Made by a program: the position numbers and the translations under genes. Below the pieces are notes generated by a model, which had not been told where the DNA came from, did not search any database, and saw nothing but the letters and a program-made list of their open reading frames with translations. DNA of 60,458 nucleotides from Poteriospumella lacustris (taxonomy: Eukaryota; Sar; Chrysophyceae; Chromulinales; Dinobryaceae), in NCBI GenBank assembly GCA_008000375.1, contig SMOI01000071.1:69274-129731 (forward strand). The letters are read 5' to 3'. This document shows positions 1-9,431 of the stretch, one piece after another. The number at the start of each line of letters is the position of its first letter. The stretch's first letter is position 1.

Positions 1-549
1 ATGGCTCTACGCTCAGTTACAAAAGGTTCGAAGTATCCTGCTCTGATGCTCGTTGGTAGAGCAGATGGATCTGTCGATCTCTTTCAACTTGATCAGCAGT
101 ATCCTCTCCTCTCTTGGAACATGGGCAATTTGCTGTCCACTCGCAACATGCAATTGCACATCACAAAACAAAATATCGTTCACCTTAGATGGCTTCCATT
201 TAGTAGGTCATCATTTGTGGTCATTGACGGCAGTGGAACCCTTCATCATTTTGATTTGTTGATGGATGTCTACAAACCTTTCAGATCTGAATCTCTTGGG
301 CTACAACTGAGCTGGAAACCCGGAGTGGTGGACATTTCGTTTCCAAAATCCCACGTTGATACGATGCATGTAGCGTGCCATGACATCAAGAGGCACTTCA
401 AAATTTCCGTTCGTCCGATGAATGCAGCACAGTCTTCTGGATCTCCGGCGGCTGAGGAGAATGCTCTGTTTGACAATCTCTCCAGATCGACCGTGCTGGC
501 TGCACAGGAAAAGCATGTTGTATTGGGAAATAGCACTGAAGCGAAGTAA
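1..549 (+). CDS. DYNC2I1: Dynein-2 intermediate chain, WDR60-like, C-terminal part
   Basis: The open frame runs from the window's left edge to a TAA at 547-549, giving 182 residues; the ATG at base 1 may be internal, so the 5' end is probably missing. Two WD-type blades are visible: one containing LVGRADGSVDLFQL and PLLSW, and a second with HLRWLPFSRSSFVVID followed by HHFDLL. The order, spacing and wording (a GS-hxLaxL blade, then hxWxPxRPxVFxVxD, then a WDLL-like end and a short tail) match the C-terminus of the dynein-2 intermediate chain WDR60, which carries retrograde intraflagellar transport cargo. A generic axonemal IC-type WD protein is the alternative. The stop lies 63 bp from the convergent stop of the next gene. 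IFT140 about 4 kb away fits a ciliary role but is not proof. Confidence 0.55.
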   Translation: MALRSVTKGSKYPALMLVGRADGSVDLFQLDQQYPLLSWNMGNLLSTRNMQLHITKQNIVHLRWLPFSRSSFVVIDGSGTLHHFDLLMDVYKPFRSESLGLQLSWKPGVVDISFPKSHVDTMHVACHDIKRHFKISVRPMNAAQSSGSPAAEENALFDNLSRSTVLAAQEKHVVLGNSTEAK

Positions 550-612
550 TGGCTCCACTTAAATGAAGCATCTTTTTTACAATCACTCTCTACTCCTATC
601 AGTTGAACGCAT

Positions 613-1385
613 CTAACGTCGATTTGCACCTGCTTTGGTGGCCAAGTTCTTTTGAACCCCATTGAAGCCCTCTGCCTTTGAGGAGGAGTCATAAAGGGCG
701 TTAATGAGATCGGCATACTGTGAGTTTGAAGATTTCCCGGCGTCTTTCTTCTTCGCTTCCTGCTGCTTTTGCATTTGCAAAAACTCCTGCCATTCCTCAA
801 ACGACACTTGGCCGTCTCCATCAAGATCGAAATCGTCGAATTTAGGGAAATCACTCTCCGACAACTCAGGAAATGACGACAGGTACTTCTTCACATAAAC
901 ATTGAATTCGGCCCGCGAAATCATATCGTCATTGTTGGTATCTGGGGCTTTAAACTCTTCGTAGTCTCTTTCCACAGTTTCTTTCTCCAGTTGCTCATAC
1001 TGCTTGAAAAGCTTTTGATACTCTTGCTGCCACTGCTTCTCTCGCTCCCGATACACTTCATTTTGCAGCTGGATGTACTGCAGAAGCTCCTTTTTCTCAG
1101 CTCCGAGCTTTCTCTTCATGGTGTGGGCAGTCGCAGCCCAACCAATGATTCCACCAAAAACTCCTCCAGCTGCTGCTGCCACAAGAGGCCCCCTGTCAAA
1201 CCAAATCAGTCAGACGCCACATTAGATTAATGGCTGGGTCATTGAAAAGACAGTATTTACCTGTTATTTCTTCTTCTCGCAATTCCACCTCTCGCGTACT
1301 CACCGTAATCCTGTGCACGCACTGAAGTAGAAATCGAAAGCAAGGCTGCAACCAAGCACATGACGTTGAGAATTTTCCGCAACAT
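613..1385 (-). CDS. Signal-peptide, single-TM, EF-hand protein
   Basis: Two exons, 1385-1261 and 1192-613, give 234 residues; the intron starts GTAAATACTG and ends TTTGACAG, and only this splice keeps the frame. The N-terminus is a clear signal peptide (MLRKILNVMCLVAALL, then a polar SVRAQ region). A basic RRRNNR stretch and a Gly/Ala-rich hydrophobic segment (about residues 43-63, VAAAAGGVFGGIIGW) follow and could be a transmembrane helix. A charged coiled coil fills about 66-115. Two canonical EF-hand loops lie at about 126-137 (DTNNDDMISRAE) and 164-175 (DLDGDGQVSFEE), with D/N, D, D and a final E in place. The role is inferred as a Ca2+-responsive protein of the endomembrane or plastid-envelope system; no specific family was recognised. 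Confidence 0.8.
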
Positions 1386-1884
1386 GGTCATTGGGTTTGT
1401 GGTTCAGAGAATCGCCTTGCTTCCCTAAAATGGGGTGACCCTTGCAAATGCTATCGGAAGTGAATCTAAGATGATGAAATAGGGCTTTCAATGCATGCTT
1501 CACTCTGATCAACCACTTCGCTTGTTTGCCGCTTTAAGTCCTTGCCACAACAAGTGTCGACCAGCTTCGTACACGGTAGGCCGGCTTCCTACATTTATAC
1601 TAAAGTTCGTTAGATGACTAATATGTACCCTCACCAGATTTGCGGCCGATTTGGATTTTTGTTTCGTTGCGGTGCTCGGATCCAGATCGGCAAAGGCGAA
1701 GTTAAGTACACGTATGCTAAAAACAAAACAAGATTTTGTGGGCATCCGGTCGCTAGGGCTATCAAAGTGTCATCGAGGAAGTCTCACTTTCAAAGTACTC
1801 ATTGAGTGCCGTTTCTGGTGGGACCGAACTTATTCGCTGTTGTTCTTGATTGGTTGTTCTCTTTGACTTCCAAAACGTATTAAA
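1386..1884. other. Divergent intergenic region, 499 bp
   Basis: This is the shared upstream region of the EF-hand gene (minus) and the PH-domain gene (plus). I see no convincing coding exon, RNA gene or repeat. It must hold the promoters of both genes, but no core element can be named from sequence alone. Confidence 0.5.
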
Positions 1885-2352
1885 ATGAACGAAAGCACTA
1901 TCTCTGACGAGAACTCCATATCCGGATATCTGTACAAAAGGACTAGAGATAACCGCTGGCAAAAGCGTTGGTTCGAAACCAACGGAGTTTATTTGACATA
2001 TTACAAGTCCAGAAAGGCGGAAAAGCTACTCGCGGCACTGAGCCTTCCACAAGTTGGTGACATCCGCCTTATCAGCGCGGCATCTGACCCTGAGCATCTT
2101 GATGGATTGTTCAGTCTCGAATTGAACAACCGAGTTTATGTTCTACGAGCGAAATCCAATGAAGAAGCTGCCTTGTGGGTTAACATGTTGGGAAAGCTTC
2201 GCGAAGACGGAATTCATGCCACGACGAATCCAACTACTGCTGGCTTAACAATTCATGGAAGTCCAGAAAGTAGCCCTTCCAAAGGTGGTGCTCAGCAAAC
2301 AGGAAAGAGCGAGTGGATAAAGTCTGGAAAGTCGTGTTTCGGATGTTGCTGA
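1885..2352 (+). CDS. Small PH-domain protein ending in CC
   Basis: A single-exon frame encodes 155 residues. Residues about 12-108 form a pleckstrin-homology domain: SGYLYKRTRDNRWQKRWF is the typical beta1-beta2 with basic phosphoinositide-contacting residues, followed by YLTYYKS and a C-terminal helix with the invariant Trp (EEAALWVNMLGKL). A Ser/Thr/Gly-rich linker follows, and the protein ends CFGCC at the stop codon. A terminal CC is the classic Rab-type geranylgeranylation signal, and the nearby cysteines could be palmitoylated. The likely role is a small membrane-recruited adaptor with two membrane anchors (PH plus lipid). No orthologue is recognised. Confidence 0.85.
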   Translation: MNESTISDENSISGYLYKRTRDNRWQKRWFETNGVYLTYYKSRKAEKLLAALSLPQVGDIRLISAASDPEHLDGLFSLELNNRVYVLRAKSNEEAALWVNMLGKLREDGIHATTNPTTAGLTIHGSPESSPSKGGAQQTGKSEWIKSGKSCFGCC

Positions 2353-2917
2353 TTAGGCATGTATGATGTAGGACGATGTTTTGTATATATTAGATTCGTG
2401 TAAGTGCTCGTAGGAATTAACTTGTTTGTAAGTTGGATGCAAAAATGGACAGTGGTCGATGGTGTGGCCGACATTGTCAGAAGTGCATTCAAGAATTGCA
2501 ATCGCCTTTCGCCTCCCATTTTTACTGCCACAGTTCGAACATTTCTTGTGACTACTCCCAGGATCTATGACTATTTCTACATCAACGCCTCACCAATTCT
2601 TCAGGTGATCGTGGTGGGTGACGACAGCTAATACATGGTCTAAGGTCTGAGGCGCAGATAACTGATGAGGGCTTCTGTGTGCAAGGCAATTTTCGTATCG
2701 TCCGTCCGTTGTGGCCCCGTCGCCTTGTCCTTCATTGCAGCTCGTGCCCTTCGCTGGCTTTCAAGACTACTAACAATCCCCACATGTCAATACGAAGCTG
2801 GCATTTGTATGATCCCCCACCGACATTCCAGTGATACCTGGAACTTGAATCGGTGAATTGTACCTGTGATTTCTTTCATCCTTTGGCTGCTACTACTTCG
2901 ATTGATGATCCTGTGGG
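2353..2917. other. Intergenic or 5' leader region before the JmjC gene, 565 bp
   Basis: No confirmed gene. Short open frames occur, including a Cys/His-rich one starting at 2445 (42 codons, beginning MDSGRWCGRHCQKCIQE) and an ATG-less one at about 2644-2830. Neither has a usable splice donor joining it in frame to the JmjC gene, so a missing upstream PHD exon could not be demonstrated. Confidence 0.4.
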
Positions 2918-4591
2918 ATGAAGAAGTCACAAGGTATTCATTTCCCTGAGTCAACTACCTACCAGACGAATCATTTCGTCAAAATTCTTAAGAAGAAGAA
3001 GATTCCCAAAGTATCTTTACCGCAGATTGCGTCGACTTCTTTCCAATTTCTTCGCGTCTGTAGAGATGGCTTCGTTTCTCCATTTCTCGTCACCGGAAGG
3101 GACGAGGAGTTCGGCATTCAATTGCCGCCTGAAACATTCACCCTCCAAGACGTAGCGAATGCAATTGGAAGACAAACTCCGGTGAGATTGATCGATGTTG
3201 ATACCCAATCAGAAATCATCAAATACACGATTGGTGACTATGCGGACTATCTGACTGATCCTTCTCCAGCTCGAAAACTGAAGATTCTAAACATGATTTC
3301 GTTGGAGTTTTCTCAGTCTCCTTTTAGTGATGATGTCTCCCCTCCAAACTTTGTGCGGAAAATTGATTGGGTGCACACTGTCTGGCCGTTGGATGCCATC
3401 GCTGACGTTGGCTTCTGCAAGGTTGAGCGATATTGTTTAATCGGTATGGCTGGTTCTTATACGGATTTCCACGTTGATTTCGGTGGTACAAGTGTTTGGT
3501 ACCACATTGTTCGTGGGAAAAAGCGATTCTACTTGATTCCTCCGACGAAGAATAACTTGCTGGCATACGAAAAGTGGACTTGCTCAGCTCGACAAGCGAC
3601 GACGTTTCTTGGCGATCTCGTTGATCATTGCTTCTACTTCGATCTCACGCCGGGCAACACATTGATTATTCCCAGCGGTTGGATTCATAGTGTGTACACT
3701 CCAGAGGAGTCAATAGTGTTTGGTGGGAACTTCTTGAACTCCTACTCCATCCTGGCGCAGCTCCAGGCCAATGCCATTGAGCAGCGGACGAAAGTCTCTA
3801 AGGCTTTCACATTTCCTTTATTTATGAAGTCACATTGGTATTTCTTATCTCAAATGATAAGCCATTTTCGGGCATTTGTAGAAGTTGGCTGTGATGCATC
3901 TGTTCTATGGACGGATGACGACGTCATCAGGCACACCGTCACTTCGCCATTTGTCTTGAAGCAGATCCCATTCTTGCTCTTGATGATGTCTCGATGGGTT
4001 GGAGCGAATGGTGCAGCGTTGGAAGGCTCTGACTCATCTGTTCCGCAGTTGATTGCGGAGTGGTGGTCAGTTTTGGAGGAAATCGCCACCAACTTCGACT
4101 TGGCTGGTGAAACGACTGTGCTTGCCTTTCTGAAGGTGATGCGCAGCAAGACGTATTCGGACGACCTTTTCTTTGAGGAGGAATGGATCAGTGCGATTTA
4201 CAATGGGCCCGCGTTTGAAGTTTTCATGAAAAATTTGGAAATACTCCCTTTCGATGCCGAGGAGTACAACTGCTGGTACGAACCTGCAGAGCCCACCATC
4301 GGAAGAAAGCGAGGAAAAGCGGAATCGGATGATGATGACTATGGCGCTGCTGTCGAAGAATCTGCTGATGACGAGGAAGCGGACGATGAAGATGCATCCC
4401 CTGTGAGCTCGGCCAAATCGTCGCCCAGAGCTAAAGCGCCGAAATTGGAAAGGTTGTCGCCGAGACCCCCGCCAAAACCGACTTCCGTCAAGAACGAACA
4501 ACCGAAAGTAAGTCAAAACACTCGAAGTAACAAGGCAAGTTCGACACCAAGAAGTTCTCTTATGCAAAAGCTTTACGGTAAAAAGAAGTAG
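2918..4591 (+). CDS. JmjC-domain histone lysine demethylase, KDM2/KDM7 type
   Basis: The 557-residue frame has in-frame stops just upstream, so the ATG at 2918 is the first possible start. The central region closely follows the KDM2/PHF8 pattern: a linker with FTLQDVANAIG and LIDVDTQSE, then the jelly-roll core. The Fe(II) triad is visible as H185 and D187 (YTDFHVDFGGTSVWYH) and H257 (IPSGWIHSVYTP). The 2-oxoglutarate residues are T182 and a Lys in the RGKKRF strand. VFGGNFLNSY and the following helical region are also typical. The C-terminal about 120 residues are acidic (DDDDYG, ADDEEADDED) and then Ser/Pro/Lys-rich, like a nuclear chromatin tail. It should be a nuclear 2-oxoglutarate dioxygenase removing methyl groups from histone lysines. 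No PHD or CXXC finger is seen, which is unusual for KDM7 or KDM2. Confidence 0.92.
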   Translation: MKKSQGIHFPESTTYQTNHFVKILKKKKIPKVSLPQIASTSFQFLRVCRDGFVSPFLVTGRDEEFGIQLPPETFTLQDVANAIGRQTPVRLIDVDTQSEIIKYTIGDYADYLTDPSPARKLKILNMISLEFSQSPFSDDVSPPNFVRKIDWVHTVWPLDAIADVGFCKVERYCLIGMAGSYTDFHVDFGGTSVWYHIVRGKKRFYLIPPTKNNLLAYEKWTCSARQATTFLGDLVDHCFYFDLTPGNTLIIPSGWIHSVYTPEESIVFGGNFLNSYSILAQLQANAIEQRTKVSKAFTFPLFMKSHWYFLSQMISHFRAFVEVGCDASVLWTDDDVIRHTVTSPFVLKQIPFLLLMMSRWVGANGAALEGSDSSVPQLIAEWWSVLEEIATNFDLAGETTVLAFLKVMRSKTYSDDLFFEEEWISAIYNGPAFEVFMKNLEILPFDAEEYNCWYEPAEPTIGRKRGKAESDDDDYGAAVEESADDEEADDEDASPVSSAKSSPRAKAPKLERLSPRPPPKPTSVKNEQPKVSQNTRSNKASSTPRSSLMQKLYGKKK

Positions 4592-4616
4592 TAGCACGTG
4601 TAGTACATCAGGTGAT

Positions 4617-7600
4617 CTACTTTCGTCGGTATTGCGAAGAGTGGTTGTTTCCAAAACGTCCACTAGCTTCATCTTCCTCTATGTCCTGTGTGCAATAGAA
4701 CAGTTTCACGAATGCTAATGTAAAATGTCATCAAATACACATTCAATGGAATGATAAAAGTACCTCGTTGATTTCGTCGGCGATTTCTTCGTCAATGTCG
4801 TAGTTCGAATTTTCTTCTTGCTGCTTGCGGGAGCTGTATACAACCTCGTCATCTCCCTTCGACTCGTTCGCCGTCGCCTTGGACGACGATACTCCCACAG
4901 CTTTTTGCACCGCCTCCAAGATTTCGCGGTCGACATACGGCTGCACTTGAATATTGCGCTCTTTCATTTCCTTCATGTATTGGTAAGCATCTTGATAGTT
5001 GCCGGTCGAGTACGAATGCTCGATGAGCAAAGCATAACAATCACCAGCTCGAATAGCATCCTCGACCATAGGATCTTGCAACAGAGCCTCACAAATTGCA
5101 ACCATTTTACCAGGATCGCGACGTGAAGCCTTTGCTTCCACAAACTTGCTGATTAAAAGTATCCTCTTCTCAAGGAAAGAAGCCATGTCTCGAGCCGTTC
5201 TCGAATCATCTTTCAACAAATATTTCAAAGCTTCATTCAATGCACCAATAGCTTTGTCATAATCGCGATATTCATCAATTTCCACTTGGGCACAAGAATC
5301 GTAGAAACCGGCCAACTGAAGAAAAGACTTCGCCTTCGTGTAGAAAGTAATGATGGCTTTCATGATCTCCATCGATCCTCTCCAATTCATCTGCTGGAGA
5401 TAATTGGCGGCGAGAGTATAAATCTCTGGGTGTCTGGAAATCGTGGCGAACTGAATGACGGCCTTGGTATCACCACTGCGAACCAAGCATTTGATTGCGC
5501 GCACTCGGTCGCCGGCTTGAGTGTACTTTTTGGAAGCAAGTGCAAATGAACCCTGCTTTTTAAGGGCCTTCGCTAAATCCTTCAAAATCTCTTTCCTCTC
5601 GGATGGATCCATCGCATCACTGGGGGTCAACTTATCGGCCAAAGTTTCATTGATAGACACTCTATTGACAGCGCACATTTCGATGGCAGCATTATACCTC
5701 TTGGCCATCACGTAGAGATCGACAGCCTTTTCAAATTGCTGGTGCTGCACAAGAAAGTCACCACACCTTGCCAAAAGTTGAGGTGAGGAATTGGCCCCAA
5801 GTTCTTGAGCAATCGTATTCAGCATGTCGAAAGCCAAATTGGTGTGAGCATTCGATGGTTCTTCACCGATTCGGAAGCATAGCTCTAGGGCACGAGACGT
5901 ATCCCCACCTTTGTGATACAACTGCATGGCCTTGTCATACTCCCCTTTGGACTCAAAATGTTGAGCACATTCTACCATCAGCGCTTGCGTTGATTTCATC
6001 GCATAGCGCATCAACTCGGCATCAAGGCCAAACTGTCTTGCTAATCTGATCGAATGATTGAAGCAACCAGAAATGGCAAAGAAATTGATCGCCTCCTGAT
6101 ACTCTCCTTGATGCTCCAGTTGACGCGCGAAGTGATATGCCGATGCACGATCATTGGTGTCAGCGACGATTTCAGCGGCTCGGGACAAGTCACCCTAGAT
6201 TATTGTAAAGACAGAATGGACCACATGAGAGGCAAGCCGCTTAGACGGAATAACAACATCAAGATCAAGTACCTGGAAGCAAGCTATCCGCACAAGGCTG
6301 AGATGGTCCTTAGCCTTTCCGTAATACTTCTTCGCGTTTTCGAACCTTCCAATACTCTCCATGTAGGACGCCCACCACTTCAGCAAAACGCTGTCCTCCG
6401 TCTGAACAGCGTATTCACCGAGCTCTTCGACTCTACCCAAGTGAAAGAGCATGCGAGGAACCTCATGTCTTGCATTGTTCGACAATTGATAGTGCTCTAT
6501 GGCATCATCAATGCGTCCAATAGACTCCAAGTATTTAGCGTAATTGTAGTGGGTGGTTTTGAGATGAACTCGATCTTTCGATTCAGCAACACTGATAGCT
6601 CTTTGCCACCGCCCCGATGCCTGATACAGCGCATTCAACATATCAAAACGACTGGCATCACGGAAAAGATTGGCGGCATCCTCAATCAAGCCAAGTTGAA
6701 TTGCTAAAACACCAATCGCCACATCGACATTGCCATCCTTCTTCGCTTCTCTTACTGCAGCAGCACCTCGGGCGTGACCCATGTTTCCCAAGCAAACTTC
6801 AGCAACGTCCAATCTCTTCGACTTCACGCACATCTGTGCCATGTTTTCCCAAATCGATGGGCTGTTGATTTCTTTGACGACTCGATAAGCATCATCCAAT
6901 TTTCCCAGCGTAAGGTAGTAGCTGAAATCAAGAAGCGAAGATTTCACGGCATCCGTTAGGCGCTCAATGCCGACGAAGTCTCTCATAGTCCGAAATAGCA
7001 CCCCGATGTTGTCGATGGATTCACAATTCGAAACAGCAGCTTCGTCGTCACGCGCTTGCCGTGAGACTTTGCGATAGAAAATGTGCGGGGCTGAAAGGCC
7101 AAAGAGACTACCAACGACCCCCATCGATCGAACTGAATCTTGCATTAGTATTCCCTGTTCTGCCGTGACAAAAAGTAGGAACACTTCGGGGCCAATGAAC
7201 TTATCAAGATCGCTGTTCCGTTGAAGAACATCGTCTTTCTCGGCTCCTTCCGACGCCTTTTGTTTTGACTTGGAGTCGGTGCGAGCAGAGGCTTCGCGGC
7301 GACAATGAGTTTCACAAACGAGAAGACGATCGTCACCTTCGTCCCAAAATAAAGATACAGGATATCGGCTTCGACTTTGGAAGTCATACGATATGATGGA
7401 ACCCTTCGTCCGATCAAACACATACAGCTTCGAATCAGGATAATTGACTTGATCTGAGCCACCAACGAGGTTGCAAAGAATAGCTACCATTGTTCCAGAC
7501 TTGTTCAGCTTAATTTGCTTGAATCGAAAGCTGCTACCCTCTAAACTTCGTTGAGAGGCGAGAAACTGGCCTGCACTTCCGACTTGCTTTGGCTTTTTCG

Positions 7601-9431
7601 GAGTGTAGACATCGATGATCTTGATGAATCCCTTACTAGTCATCACAGCAAGAAATTTGTCGTTGACATCGATGGATACTGGTGTTCCTTCTGCTTCACT
7701 GAAGCTCACTTCGCCCTTTTGTACTCCACGAAAATTGTTGATTTTCACAACGTAACCCTCCGCAACAAACCATGCTTCCTCGGCCAAAAATGAGGTGTCG
7801 GCGATGGCCATCGAAACGCAAGAAGCCCGCATAGCATCAAGAGTATCAATTCGACCTGTTTGCTGATCGATGCGAAAGATTTTCGCATCTTTAGTGCTCC
7901 AAACCAGAAAGCACGAACGACCAACGGAGAGCCCCCGAATTTGTAATCCCGTATCAATCTTCTGAACATCGCGTGTATCGCGGTAATGGACACTGACTTC
8001 ATGAGCTGAATCTTGAACAACAATAAGATCGCCACAAATGCGAGACTGAATCACTGACTCATTGAGAATCGACACTCCAGCATCGGTAACGACGCTCATC
8101 ATACCAGTCCCAACGGACCAATTCATATGAAACACCTCTGCTCCCAAAGAGGTCCGGAAGACCAGTTCCCAGTCAGAAGATGATGTTGCAGGTACTGGCG
8201 CTCGGTTCGACTGAAGCTCCCGCAAAGGTCCGGAAAATTTCCACACAATAATCAACCCTTGTCTCGTACCAACTGCAAGATAGCTGTCAATGGGACTGAA
8301 TGAAACAGACGAAACAACATCAGCTCGTTCCACAAAACTACCAAGAGCCGAAACTAACGAAATGTTGTAACTCTCTTCCACTGCTAAGTCCATGAATCGA
8401 ACAACCTTTTCCTCGGTAGCCATTACCAGTACACCAGGGCCTGCCCAAACCACATTCTTCAGACCATTAGCATCGACAGAGAATCCAAGTTTGAACTGCG
8501 ACAGGCGAGAGACTTTTCCATCATCAGATACATGATACTGAGTGAGCATTCCAGTGCGGGTAATAACGACCAAACGCGATTTCTCTTCATAAAAAAGCAT
8601 AGCATCAATTGGAGTGCCAAGAGATTGAACCTCGGCGCAATGACCAATATCGTCAGCGTAGAAAATAGAACCACGTTCGTTGCCAAAGAAAAAGGAATGG
8701 GAGAGTTTCTTCACCTCAATGCGAGACCGGGCATTAACTTCAACTGGTGCATGAAGTAACGAGCAAAATACCATGGCAGATATTTTGTTGCTCTTCTTAT
8801 ACTGTCTTGAAGATGTTAGAGAGCCGCGTGCATCAGCTTCCCAAACGGACACAACTCCTTTCTGTTAACGGTACGATTGTAAGAAACCCACAAAAAACCA
8901 TGGATAAAATTAGAAGCGAACCTCATCTCCAGTAACAAGCCGGCGACCATTTGAGTTCCACTTCACAATGGTGATAGGTGCACGTCCATTTGATCCATAC
9001 GCAGATGCTTGAGCAGATGGTTTGCCCTTTCCGTCAACAAACCAAGTCGAGACCATGCCTACAATAGATGTATCTGAATGTAATTCGACACAGAAAAGCT
9101 TTATGCCTCAAAACGTACCATCACTCCAGCCAACACATAAGATTTTATCGGAAGGATGCCATTCGAGGATCGTTGGAAGGCAATCATGGACAATTTCGGC
9201 ATTGGGAATTAGTTCGCCCTGAGGAAAGAAAATAATTTTGTTTTAATTCGAAATCTCATTCCAAAACATTGGAAAGCTGTATCGCACCTCGCTGTTGCAA
9301 AATAAGACACGTCCTCTCTTTCCATGTGCGATGGCAACAGCTGAAATTGGATCGACTCGACTCCAAGAGGTCGAGAGAATATCCCAATCCTTTTCAGGAA
9401 TGTTGCAATTAGATACAACAAACACTGACAT
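4617..9431 (-). CDS. IFT140: Intraflagellar transport protein 140 (IFT-A complex)
   Basis: Six exons: 9431-9288, 9218-9119, 9058-8922, 8861-6273, 6194-4764 and 4685-4617, giving 1489 residues (human about 1460). All junctions are GT-AG and keep frame. The N-terminal half is WD40 (LEWHPSDKILCVGWSDG, ITIVKWNSNGRRLVTGD, then a second propeller). From about residue 760 it is a TPR/alpha-solenoid, with near-identity to animal IFT140 in WENMAQMCVKSKRLDVAEVC followed by LGNMGHARGA, and in ASGRWQRAISVAESKDRVHL. The protein is a core of IFT-A, which drives retrograde flagellar transport and entry of membrane cargo. The last exon (acidic DIEEDEASGR tail) is inferred; if its 78-nt intron is retained the protein stops at 4743 instead. 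The JmjC stop is only 25 bp away on the other strand. Confidence 0.95.
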
